Positions 55,330 to 64,000 of a DNA stretch of 64,000 nt are shown one piece after another. Source of the stretch: Pleurodeles waltl (lineage: Eukaryota; Chordata; Amphibia; Caudata; Salamandridae). The notes beneath the pieces were generated by a model, which was given only the letters and a program-made list of their open reading frames with translations, was not told the DNA's origin and ran no database searches. The stretch's first letter is position 1. Each line of letters starts with the position of its first letter. The stretch is taken from the NCBI RefSeq assembly GCF_031143425.1, contig NC_090451.1, forward strand, positions 354,834,339-354,898,338, written 5' to 3'. The translations under genes and the position numbers were made by a program.

Positions 55330-56263
55330 CAGCACAGTAGTGTTTTGTAAATGTATGGGGAGTTGACCATGTAGCTGCTTTACATATATCAACCATTGGT
55401 ATGTTGCCTAAAAATGCCATTGACGCACCTTTCTTTCTTGTGGAATGTGCTTTAGGAGCGATTAAAAGTTATCTTTTTGCTTTGATATACATGTCTTTAT
55501 ACAATTAACAATCCATCTTGCTAAACCTTGTTTTGATATAGGGTTTCCTGTATGTGGCTGTTGGAAAGCTACGAAAAGTTGCTTTGTTTTTCTAAAATCT
55601 TTAGTTCTGTCTTTATAGTATGTAAGAGCTCTTTTAAGATCTATGGTATGAAGAGCTCTTTCTGCCACAGAGCCTGGCTGTGGAAAGAAGACTGGCAGTT
55701 CCACTGTTTGGTTGATGTGAAATGGAGATACAACTTTTGGTAGAAATGCTGGATTTGTTCTAAGTACAACTTTATGTTTGTGTACTTGGAAAAAAGGTAC
55801 TTCAAGAGTGAATGCTTGTATTTCACTAACTTCTTAAAGATGTAATAGCTACAAGGGAGGCGACCATACATGTTAGAAATTGAATTTGACCAGAGTGCAT
55901 GGGTTCAAAAGGTGGTCCCATGAGTCTGGTAAGTACGATATTTAAATTCCATGATGGAACAGGTGGTGTTCTAGGTGGAATAATGCGTTTTAATCCTTCC
56001 ATGAAGGTTTGAATAAGAGGAACTCTGAATAGAGAAGTATGTTGAATAGGTTGTAAGTATGCAGATATTGCACTTAGATTTATTTTGATGGATGAGAAAG
56101 CCAAATTTGATTTCGGCAAATGACGTAAACGGCATACAATATCTTGTATAGATGCTGTAAGTGGATCAGTGTTTATAGATTGACAGTAGTAGACAAATCT
56201 TTTCCACTTGTTTGTGTAGCATTGTCTAGTAGTAGGTGTACATGCTTGTTTAATTACTTCCAC
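55330..56263 (-). pseudogene. DIRS-A tyrosine recombinase
   Basis: Frame 56263-55826 has ACTPTTRQCYTNKWKRFVYY (core-binding domain) and ends SLVAITSLR, the box with the first catalytic Arg, where a frameshift occurs. Frame 55704-55462 carries ERALHTIDLKRALTYY. Beyond it nucleotides encode HSTRKKGAS (the H-x-x-R box) near 55440 and TPHTFTKHYCAD with the catalytic Tyr near 55337. All catalytic residues can be located, but in different frames. In DIRS elements this enzyme, not a DDE integrase, inserts the circular DNA. Confidence 0.8.
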
Positions 56264-56295
56264 ACATTCTGATGGAAGTTTTAGGTAACCAAATT

Positions 56296-57301
56296 CTATG
56301 ACTTCAGGAGCGAAATCGTTAGATCGAGAGCATTGGGATTTGGATGCCTGATTTCACCTTTGTTTTGTGTTAACAAATCTGGCCTGTTTGGAAGTTTGGA
56401 ATGAGGTACTACAGACACATCTAGGAGTGTTGTGTACCAATGCTGGCGTGCCATTGTTGGTGCTAAGAGTATCATGATGAGTGACGTTTGACGTAGTTTG
56501 TTGACTAGAAAGGGAAGGAGTGGGAGAGGTGGAAAAGCGTAAGCAAATATTCCTGACCAATTGATCCACAGAGCATTGCCCTTGGATAGAGGATGTGGGT
56601 GTCTGGATGTGAAGTTTTGGCATTTTGCATTTTCTCTTGTTGCGAATAGATTTATGTCTGGTGTTACCTGCTTTTGAAAGTACTTTTGAAGTACTTGGGA
56701 GTGAATCTCCCATTCATATGTTTGTTGGTGATTTCTGCAGAGATCATCTGCCAACTGATTGTCTATCCCTGGAATATATTGCTCTAGTAAACGAATTTGA
56801 TTGTGAATTGCCCATTTCCAAATAGTTTGGGCCAGAAGGGACAGCTGAGATTAATGTGTCCCGCCCTGTTTGTTGAGATAATACATGGTTGACATGTCTG
56901 TTTTTATGAGAACATTCTTCTGCTTGAGAAGAGGTTGAAACGCTTTTAGGGCAAGAAATTCAGCGAATAATTCTAAGTGGTTTATGTGTAGCTGTTTCTG
57001 TTTGACATCCCATTGCCCTTGAATGGTCTGATTGTTTAGGTGAGCTCCCCAACTGATCATTGATGCATCTGTTATAATTATGGACTAAAGCACAGGGTCT
57101 TGAAATGACCGCCCCTTCATTAAATTGCTGCGATTCCACCATTGAAGGGACATATGTGTTTGGCGGTCCATCAACACGATCTTGAAGATGACCGTGTGCT
57201 TGTGACCATTGTTGAGAAAGGCACTGCTGTAAGGGCCTCATGTTTAGTCTTGCATGTGGGACTATCACTATGCAAGGTGCAATCATTCCTAGAATCTTCA
57301 T
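56296..57301 (-). pseudogene. DIRS-A RNase H and methyltransferase-like region
   Basis: Frame 57060-56851 gives WGAHLNNQTIQGQWD, NHLELFAEFLALK (catalytic Glu) and LIKTDMSTMYYLNKQ (Asp), the RNase H core. Frame 56754-56296 starts at LCRNHQQ and has TPDINLFATRENAKC, the block that opens the DIRS methyltransferase-like domain, then PLSKGNALWINWSGIFAY. Breaks lie at about 57060, 56850 and 56296. Confidence 0.75.
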
Positions 57302-57345
57302 GATAAATCTTACAGCGTATTATGGATTTGGCTGTATGAGTGGTA

Positions 57346-58257
57346 TTAGATTTGGAAACCTTGTATTCTTTGTATATTTGGATAAGCTAGGGCTAGTTGA
57401 GTATTTAGGATAGCACCTAGGTACGTTTTACTTGTGCTGGTTGAAGGTGTGACTTTTGGTAGTTTAGAGTGAACCCTAGGGTGTGCAAGGTTTCTTTCAC
57501 ATAACAAGTGTGCTTTTGGCATTGTGTAAGACTGCTTGATTTTATTAGCCAATCATCTAGATATGGAAAGACACGGATGTGTCATCTTAAGTAGGCTGCT
57601 ACTACTGCTAGACACTTTGGGAACACTCTTGGAGCTGTTATGCCAAATGGTAACACCCTGAACTGGTAGTGTTTTCCTGCTATGACAAACCTGAGGTATT
57701 TTCTGTGAGCTGGATGGATGGGTATGTGGAAATACGCATCTTTGAGATCTAGAGCAGTCATGTAATCTTGTGTTTTGTAGTACTGGAATAACATCTTGCA
57801 GAGTTACCATGTGAAAATGCTCTGACAGGATGTACAGATTTAGGGGCCTGAGGGTGCCGTCTTTTTGGGGAATCAGGAAGTATAGTGAGTATACTCATGT
57901 TCCTTGTTGAGAATGTGTAACTAATTCTATTGCTTGTTTTATTAGTAGAGATTGTACCTCTTGTTGTAGCAGAACTGTATGTTCCGGGGACAATTTGTGA
58001 TATCGTGGTGGGATGTTTGGAGGGTTGGAGATGAATTCTAGGCAATAGCCATTGCAGATAATTGATAATACCCAATTGTCTGTGGTGATATTTTGCCAAT
58101 GAGAGTGGAATTGCTGTAGTCTTCCCCTCACAGGAGATGTGTGGAGTGGAAGGGAGGGAAGGAAGTCACTGTTTAGGTTGTGTTGTTGTCTGTTTAGAGG
58201 TTTGGAATTTACCTCTATTTCTGAAATATTAACCTCTATAGGATCCTCTAAACCCAC
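57346..58257 (-). pseudogene. DIRS-A reverse transcriptase
   Basis: Frame 58257-57895 contains the N-terminal part with RGRLQQFHSHWQNITTDNW, the leader before DIRS RTs, and LSPEHTVLLQQEVQSLL. Frame 57794-57582 has MTALDLKDAYFHIPIHPAH (first catalytic Asp), KYLRFVIAGKHYQFRVLPFG and ITAPRVFPKCLAVV. The YLDD segment is split (frame 57552-57346 begins just after it, ...ANKIKQS). Frameshifts near 57895 and 57580 inactivate it. Confidence 0.8.
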
Positions 58258-58299
58258 CTCGTTGATATTGGGTTTGTTTTCCTTGCTTTGTTAGGGAGG

Positions 58300-60257
58300 T
58301 GGAAGCCTCTGAGGATTGTGGCTTAAAGCCTCCTCTAAACTGTGGTCTGCGAAAGGAGCCTCTATGGGGTGGTGTATAAAGCGCCCATTGCTTTTGCAGT
58401 ATCTGAGTCCTTCCTCAGTCTCTCAATAGTGGTGTCTACTTCTGGGCCAAAGAGGTGCTTTTTGTCAAAAGGCATATTAAGTACTGCCTGCTGAATTTCT
58501 GGTTTAAAACCAGGAGCGCAGCCAGGTATGTCTTCTAATTGTGATGGCAGTGTTTACACTCCTTGCAGCTGTATCAGCAGCATCAAGGGCAGATCTTATC
58601 TTATTATTGCTGATAGCTTGCCCCTCTTCCACCATTTTCTGTGCTCTTTTTTTGGTGCTCCCTTGGGAGATGCTGTTTAATATCTTGCATTTCGTCTCAG
58701 TGGGCCCTATCCTACCTGGCTAGAAGTGCCTGAGGATTTGCAATTCTCCACTGATTTTGCTGCTTGTGTAGCAACTCTTTTCCCTGCTGCGTCAAACTTT
58801 CTACTCTTCTTATCGGGAGGCGGTGCGTCTCCTGAAGACTGGCTGTTTGCCTTCTTTCCTGCTGCACTGACTACTACTGAGTCTGAAGGGACCTGGTGAG
58901 TGATCTAATCTGGGTCAGTAGGTGCCGGCTTATACTTCTTAGCAATTCTAGGGGTGATAATCCTAGCATTTACAGATTTGTTACAAATTTGGTCTGCGTG
59001 TTTAACCATTCCTAGTAACATTGGGAGACACTGGTACCTGGAACGTGTAGAAGACAGTTTATTAAATAAAAAATCTTCTAATGGCTCAGAATGCATTGTT
59101 ACTCCATGATAAGCTGCTGCCCTAGATATTCCTTGGGTGTATGCAGTGGTATCTTCTGGAGGAGACGGTTTTGATGGGTAAATGTCTGGATCATTGTCCA
59201 GGATGGGATCAGGGTCATAGAGATTCCATGGGTCTGTCGTACCTCCCTGTGAGCATAAAGAATGTATTGGAGAAGGCAGTCAGTGGTGGTGAGCTATTCT
59301 GAGTTGAGAGAGAGCTGTGGAGATTCAGGAGAAGAAGTATGGAGAGGCAGTGGCTTCTTTTGTTTTTGCACCTTCACTGGTGGTTGCACAGAGTCTAGTT
59401 CCTCTTGGAAAGCCATCTTTCTTTTGTTTTTTAAAGGAGGTGCAGTGAGATTCTTCTTGTCTAATTCTGAATATGGATTCTGGACTCTCTCTTATCTGTA
59501 ACCTGTAATATTGGTTCAATCTCCGACTCTTCCTCAGAAGTCTTATGAGATTCCATGATTGGTCTTGTAATCTGTCTTAATTTTTGGGAAAGTCCTTGTT
59601 CCTCTGTATATGAGGATTTTTTCAGCTCCTAAATTTATAGTTTTTTCAGTCCTGAAAAAGTAGTCAGAGGTCTCGGCTCCGAAGCCCAGTGCCGAATTTT
59701 CGACTCCAAGGAATGGGGTATTTTACTGGAGTCTGAAATTGTGCTTTTAACTGATTTGCTAGACTCAGAAGTGGCCGGAGGAGTGGCCTTTTTCGGCGCC
59801 GACTGAGAAGGATGGTCGCCAACTCTTTTTTTTGGGCCGAACCATGGCCTTCCAGCAGTGGTGTACCCGTGGCCTTTAAATGTTTTTTGTACAGGGGTGT
59901 AGGGGCAGATGTATTCACATGCTGGCCAGCTGTTATGGGTCTGTTGTCTTCCGATTCCTGTTTGGAGTCTGTCTCGAATGGAGACTGCTGTCTGCGCCTG
60001 CTCTTCTTGCATGACGTCGAGATTTTTGCTGCTTTTCAATGCCATTTCGAGTCTTCGGGATCTGCGATCTCGGAGGGGGTCTTTGATCGAAAAGATCGAC
60101 TGGCCTCACAATCTTCCTCCCGATGGTCTGGAGAAAGGCACAAATTACAAACCAAGTGTTGGTCTGTATAGGGGTACTTCGCGTGGCACAGAGGGCAGAA
60201 TTGAAATGAAGTCCGATCCATCCGGCTTTCTACGGGGTAGGCCTGAGTCGGGCGCAC
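58300..60257 (-). pseudogene. DIRS-A gag-like protein with N-terminal zinc motif
   Basis: Frame 60257-60036 contains CPLCHAKYPYTDQHLVCNLC and then DHREEDC, a C2HC-type cluster found near the N-terminus of vertebrate DIRS gag. Frame 60045-59635 continues with a Ser/Lys/Pro-rich stretch. Frame 59096-58905 (LEDFLFNKLSSTRSRYQCLP, MLLGMVKHADQICNKSV) is a capsid-like portion. Sequence at 58800-58300 (rc) holds further gag with PFDKKHLFGPEVD-like codons. Several stops break it. Confidence 0.7.
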
Positions 60258-60422
60258 GCACCCTGAGGGGCGGAAAATGAAGGCTCCGACTGTACTACCG
60301 GTTCAATCCTAGATGGGAAACGCGATCGAAACAATACCGACGAATAAGGAGGTTTTCTGTGGTTTTCCAAATCAAAATCTTGGCGAGAGAGGAAACATGT
60401 CCGAACCCGACAGCGGAAAGAA

Positions 60423-60596
60423 AACAATCTAACAATGGAGTAGATGCCCATGCGCAATGGAACCGAGAGGAGTCACTCGATCCCATGACTCCGAAAAGAC
60501 TTCTACAAAGAAAAACAACTTGTAACACTCCGAGCCCAACACTAGATGTCGGAAGAGATATGCATAGCATGTGTATCTACAGCTAAACATGCCATC

Positions 60597-60598
<2 letters not shown>
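60423..60598 (-). repeat. DIRS-A right inverted terminal repeat
   Basis: The reverse complement of 60423-60541 matches the left repeat at 51526-51650 and DIRS-B at 60719-60842. The outer part (60542-60598) reads, on minus, GATGGCATGTTTAGCTG then ACACATGCTATGCATA, the usual terminus of this DIRS family. Confidence 0.85.

Positions 60599-60634
<36 letters not shown>
60599..60634. repeat. (AT)18 microsatellite between two DIRS elements
   Basis: Thirty-six bases of alternating A and T exactly between the outer ends of DIRS-A and DIRS-B. It is the likely shared target or an expansion at the junction. Confidence 0.9.
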
Positions 60635-60636
<2 letters not shown>

Positions 60637-60644
60637 AAAATGTC

Positions 60645-60696
60645 ACTTACCCAGTGTACATCAGTTCGTGGCATGTTATGATGCAGATTCACATGC
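60645..60696 (+). repeat. Outer terminus of DIRS-B, complementary to its internal region
   Basis: ACTTACCCAGTGTACATC...GATTCACATGC is the inverse complement, with several mismatches, of 60972-61024 (GCATGTGAATC...ACGCTGGGTAAGT). Confidence 0.8.
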
Positions 60697-60718
60697 TGTG
60701 CATACGTCTGCCATCTAT

Positions 60719-60842
60719 TGTTGGGCTCGGAGTATTACAAGTTGTTTTTCTTTGAAGAAGTGTTTTCGAGTCACAGGATCGAGTGACTCCTCTTCAGCTC
60801 CATTGCGCATGGGCATCGACTCCATGTTAGATTGTTTTCCCG
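60719..60842 (+). repeat. DIRS-B left inverted terminal repeat
   Basis: TGTTGGGCTCGGAG...ATGTTAGATTGTTTTCC. It is a direct match to 51526-51650 and an inverted match to 60423-60541. Confidence 0.85.
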
Positions 60843-60971
60843 CAGAGGGTAAAGTAAGAGTGATAGAGTATAAAGAAAAGAGATGTACATGCTAATGGAA
60901 TGTTAAATATAAATATCTACATATGTAGAAGTATTGTTTAACTTAAACGACTACAGGCGCCCGGGGAGGTG

Positions 60972-61024
60972 GCATGTGAATCTTCTGCAGAACATGCCAC
61001 GAACAGATGTACGCTGGGTAAGTA
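60972..61024 (+). repeat. DIRS-B internal complementary region
   Basis: It can pair with the outermost terminal sequence at 60645-60696. This is the family's hallmark for circularisation and gap filling. Confidence 0.8.
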
Positions 61025-61199
61025 TCATTTTCCGTTCGATGGCATGTGCAGCTGCAGATACACATGCTGTGCATAGACTACAAAGCAGTTAGTCCTCCCA
61101 TAAAAGCGGGGGTCAGCCTGTAGGAGATGAAGTTGTTTGAAATAATGTTCTTAGTACAGCTTGACCTACTGTGGCTTGCTGTGTTGCTAAAACATCTAC

Positions 61200-62168
61200 A
61201 CAATAGCGTCTAGTAAATGTATGTGGTGTTCACCAAGTAGCTGCCTTACATATTTCAGCTATTGGGATGTTTCCTAAAAAGGCCATTGTAGCACCTTTTT
61301 TTCTTGTACAATGTGCCTTAGGAGCAACTCAAAGCTGTCTTTAAGCTTTAAGGTAACATGTTTGGATGCATTTTACTATCCATCGTGCTAAACCTTGTTT
61401 TGAAATGGGTTTTTTGAAAAGCTACGAATAACTGTTTCATTTTCCTGAAAGGTTTTGTTCTATCTATGTAGTACATTAGAGCTCTTTTAATGTCTAATGT
61501 ATGTAGAGCTCTTTCTGACACAGAATCTGGCTGTGGGAAGAAGACTGGTAGACCCACTGTTTGTTTGATATGAAAAGGTGATATTACTTTAGGAAGAAAT
61601 TTAGGGTTAGTTCGTAGTACGAATTTATGCTTGTGTACTTGTATGAACGGTTCCTCAATAGTGAAAGCTTGAATTTCGCTAACTCTTCGCAATGATGTAA
61701 TTGCGACTAGGAAGGCAACCTTCCATGTTAAGAATTGTATTCGACACAAGTGCATAGGTTCAAATGGTGGGCCCATAAGTCATGTAAGCACTATGTATAG
61801 GTTCCACGAAGGAACTGGAGGTGTTCTGTGTGGAATGATTTGTTTTAATCTTTCCATGAAGGCTTTGATAACAGGTACTCTAAATAGAGAGCTGTGCTGT
61901 ACATTTTGCAAATATGCGGAACTTGCAATGAGATGAATTTTTATGGAAGAGAATGCTAAATTTGATTTTTGAAAATGAAGTAAATAGCATACAATTTCTT
62001 GTATTGATGCTGAAAGAGGGGAAATTTGTTTAGATTGACATTAATATACAAATCATTTCCATTTGTTCGCACAGCACTGTCTAGTAGTGGGTTTCTTGCT
62101 TGCTTAATTACTTCCATACATTCTGTTGGTAGTTGTAAATACCCAAATTCTATGACCTCAGGAGCCAA
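61200..62168 (-). pseudogene. DIRS-B tyrosine recombinase
   Basis: Frame 62168-61956 is the N-terminal core-binding part (ECMEVIKQARNPLLDSAV). Frame 61776-61348 has FLVAITSLRRVSEIQAF with the first catalytic Arg, intact here unlike in DIRS-A. Nucleotides near 61305 encode HCTRKKGAT (H-x-x-R) and those near 61210 encode TPHTFTRRYCVD with the catalytic Tyr; a TGA stop replaces the codon after ATW just before it. Frame breaks at 61956-61776 and 61348 leave it non-functional. Confidence 0.8.
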
Positions 62169-62297
62169 ATCGCCAGATTGAGTATGTTGGGATTCGGGTG
62201 CCTGATCTGCCCTTTGTTTTGTGTTTACAGGTCTGGTCTGTTTTGGGAGTTTAGAGTGTGGTACTACTGACAGGTCTAATAGTGTTGTGTACCACGG

Positions 62298-63227
62298 TTA
62301 ACGTGCCCACGTTGGTGCTATGAGTATCAGATTGAGAGTGTTTTGACGCAATTTGTTGACTAGAAATGGAATGAGTGGGAGAGGGGGAAAAGCGTAAGCA
62401 AATATCCCTGACCAATTGATCCATAGAGCATTGCCCTTGGATAGGGGATGTGGGTATCTGGATGCGAAGTTTGGGCATTTTGCATTTTGGCTGGTGGCGA
62501 ACAGATCTATGTCTGGTGTTCCCCATTGTTGAAAGTATTTTTGAAGTACTTGAGGGCGAATCTCCCACTGTTGATGATTTCTGCTGAGAACATTAGCTAA
62601 CTGGTTGTGTATCCCTGGAATGTATTGTGCTACCAGGTGAATTAGGTTGTGTATTGCCCATTTCCAAATCTTTTGAGTTAGGAGGGAGAGTTGGGACGAA
62701 TGTGTCCCTCCCTGTTTGTTTAGGTAATACATGGTGGTCATGTTGTCTGTTTTGATCAGGACATTTTTGTGAATGAGGAGAGGCTGAAAAGCTTTGAGTG
62801 CTAGGAAGACAGCTAACAGCTCTAAGTGATATATATGTAGTTGTTTCTGTTGGGAATCCCATTGTCCTTGGAGGTTGTGATTGTTGAGTTGAGCTCCCCA
62901 ACCAATCATTGATGCATCTGTTGTAATTATGGTCTGAGGCACAGGGTCTTGAAATGGCCGCCCTTTGTTTAGATTAGTGGAATTCCACCACTGAAGGGAT
63001 CTGTATCTTCGGCGGTCTATCAACACTAGATCTTGAAGTTGACCCTGTGCTTGTGACCATTGTTGTGCAAGGCACTGTTGCAAGGGCCGCATATTTAGTC
63101 TTGCATGTGTAACAATTGCAATACATGATGCCATCATCCCTAATATTTTCATGACAAATTTGACAGTGTACTGTTGATTTGTTTGTATTTGTGCTATTAC
63201 ATTCTGAAATGCTTGTATTATTTGCAT
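62298..63227 (-). CDS. DIRS-B RNase H and methyltransferase-like domains, open frame
   Basis: A 309-residue open frame. RNase H: ITTDASMIGWGAQLNN (first Asp), YHLELLAVFLALKAF (Glu), LIKTDNMTTMYYLNKQGG (Asp), and LANVLSRNHQQ where the fourth acidic residue of ADxLSR is Asn. The methyltransferase-like start follows with TPDIDLFATSQNAKC and PLSKGNALWINWSGIFAYAFPP. It overlaps the RT frame (63972-62974) in another phase, so a shift separates RT from RNase H. In an active element RT, RNase H and this domain form one polyprotein. Confidence 0.8.
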   Translation of the reverse strand: MQIIQAFQNVIAQIQTNQQYTVKFVMKILGMMASCIAIVTHARLNMRPLQQCLAQQWSQAQGQLQDLVLIDRRRYRSLQWWNSTNLNKGRPFQDPVPQTIITTDASMIGWGAQLNNHNLQGQWDSQQKQLHIYHLELLAVFLALKAFQPLLIHKNVLIKTDNMTTMYYLNKQGGTHSSQLSLLTQKIWKWAIHNLIHLVAQYIPGIHNQLANVLSRNHQQWEIRPQVLQKYFQQWGTPDIDLFATSQNAKCPNFASRYPHPLSKGNALWINWSGIFAYAFPPLPLIPFLVNKLRQNTLNLILIAPTWAR

Positions 63228-63972
63228 ATTTGGACTTGCAATCGCTTTTTGAGTATTTAGTACTGCCCCTAAATACTGTTATATTTGCGCAGGCTGTAGT
63301 TGTGACTTTTGGTAATCTATTGAGAACCCTAGTGTGTGCAGGGTCTGTATTACATAATGTGCATGGTTTTGACACTGCGTATGACTGTGATTTTATCAGC
63401 CAATCATCTAGATATGGAAAGACATGTATGGGTTGTCTTCTTAGGTAGTCTGTGACTACCGCTAGGCACTTCGTGAATACCCTTGGAGCTGCTGTTATTC
63501 CAAAGGATAACACCTTAAACTGATAGTGCTTTCCTTGAATGACAAACCCGAGATATTTTCTGTGCGCAGGATGGATGGGTATATGAAAATACGCATCTTT
63601 GAGTTCTAATGTTACCATGAAATCGTGTTGCTGAAGTAGTGGGATAACATCCTGTAGGGTTACCATATGAAAGTGTTCTGACAGGATGTAAGATTGAAGG
63701 TTCTGAGATCTAATATTGGCCTTAGGGTGCCATCCTTTTTGAGAATGAGGAAATACAGTGAGTAAATTCCGGTCCCTACTTGATTTTGTGGCATGGCTTC
63801 TATTGCTTGTTTGAGTAATAGAGATTTGAATTCTTCCTGTAACAGAGTGATATGGTCTGTGGATAGCCTGTGTGGTTTTGGTGGAATGTTTGGTGGAGTT
63901 TGTATCAATTCTAGGCAATAGCCATTGTGGATAATTGATAATACCCAGTTGTCTGTGGTAATGTTTAGCCAA
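62974..63972 (-). pseudogene. DIRS-B reverse transcriptase
   Basis: A 332-residue open frame. Conserved blocks are VTLELKDAYFHIPIHPAHRK (first catalytic Asp), LGFVIQGKHYQFKVLSFGI, AAPRVFTKCLAVV and HVFPYLDDWLIKSQS with YLDD. After that the frame drifts (LCNTDPAHTRVL...) and the true phase continues in the RNase H frame from 63227. Upstream part (63908-63660) in another frame has LLQEEFKSLLLKQAIEAMP and LYFLILKKDGTLRPILDLR, the first RT motifs, so a shift lies near 63660-63780. Confidence 0.85.
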
Positions 63973-64000
63973 TTGTTGTGGAACTTTTGCAGTCTTCCTC

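Larger units (their letters stand above)
51526..60598 (-). mobile_element. DIRS retrotransposon (DIRS-A), nearly full length, interrupted by an LTR
   Basis: Reading on minus: terminal repeat (60598-60423), gag with zinc motif (60257 to about 58300), RT (58257-57553), RNase H (57301-56850), methyltransferase-like region (56754-56296), tyrosine recombinase (56263-55330, resuming across the insertion) and the other terminal repeat (51526-51650) with an internal complementary region (51779-51829). A solo LTR-G (51972-55294) splits the 3' region. All proteins are broken by shifts or stops. Removing the LTR leaves about 5.75 kb, usual for DIRS. Confidence 0.9.
60635..64000 (-). mobile_element. DIRS retrotransposon (DIRS-B), 3' two-thirds, continuing past the window
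   Basis: On minus: RT (63972-62974), RNase H and methyltransferase-like region (63227-62298), recombinase (62168 to about 61200), internal complementary region (61024-60972) and terminal repeat (60842-60640). The reading frames are longer than in DIRS-A. The gag end lies beyond 64000. Same family and orientation as DIRS-A, arranged in tandem. Confidence 0.9.

Noticed and set aside
1..64000. CRISPR arrays, bacterial operons or phage genes
   Set aside because: Repeat and protein content is wholly vertebrate transposon-type; no regularly spaced short repeats with unique spacers.

Overview
The window looks like intergenic DNA from a very large vertebrate genome, most likely a urodele amphibian and probably a salamandrid newt. 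This is inferred from the repeat content: DIRS retrotransposons, Gmr1-like Ty3/gypsy elements with LTRs of 2.2-3.3 kb, a complete L1-type LINE, a PIF/Harbinger transposon and a hammerhead-bearing repeat resembling newt satellite 2. I recognise no host gene. Nearly every sizeable open frame is a transposable-element protein, mostly broken by frameshifts or stops, or a shadow of one.

Layout. 1-2700: CR1/L2-type LINE (minus), 3' end outside the window. 3000-7783: 3' half of a Gmr1-like element whose middle (3642-6415) is inverted inside the element. 7784-10055: truncated copy of a long LTR family, called LTR-A here. 10056-15515: two consecutive DIRS fragments (minus). 16044-26709: LTR-A copy split by an 8.3-kb L1 (17823-26091) with a 15-bp target duplication and a 902-bp internal tandem duplication. 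26710-28064: LTR scrap and an unclassified stretch with strong hairpins. 28065-35147: Gmr1-like element (minus) with gag, protease, integrase, RT, a tRNA-Leu-like primer binding site and a 2.45-kb 5' LTR. 35148-37980: a second LTR of that family (LTR-G) in opposite orientation, making a large imperfect palindrome. 39112-39182: tRNA-like sequence. 39884-47757: PIF/Harbinger transposon with one transposase and two different Myb/SANT-like genes. 47941-48262: about 321-bp repeat unit with a hammerhead motif. 48738-51397: solo LTR-A with 5-bp target duplication. 51526-60598: DIRS element (DIRS-A) carrying a solo LTR-G (51972-55294), which itself carries a 448-bp insert with a second hammerhead-like motif. 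60635-64000: a better-preserved DIRS (DIRS-B) running off the end.

The parts do not form a host pathway. The window is a record of nested insertions whose order can be read from target-site duplications and interruptions. The two self-cleaving ribozyme candidates, the inversion inside the first Gmr1-like element and the two-SANT-gene Harbinger are the points most worth following up.
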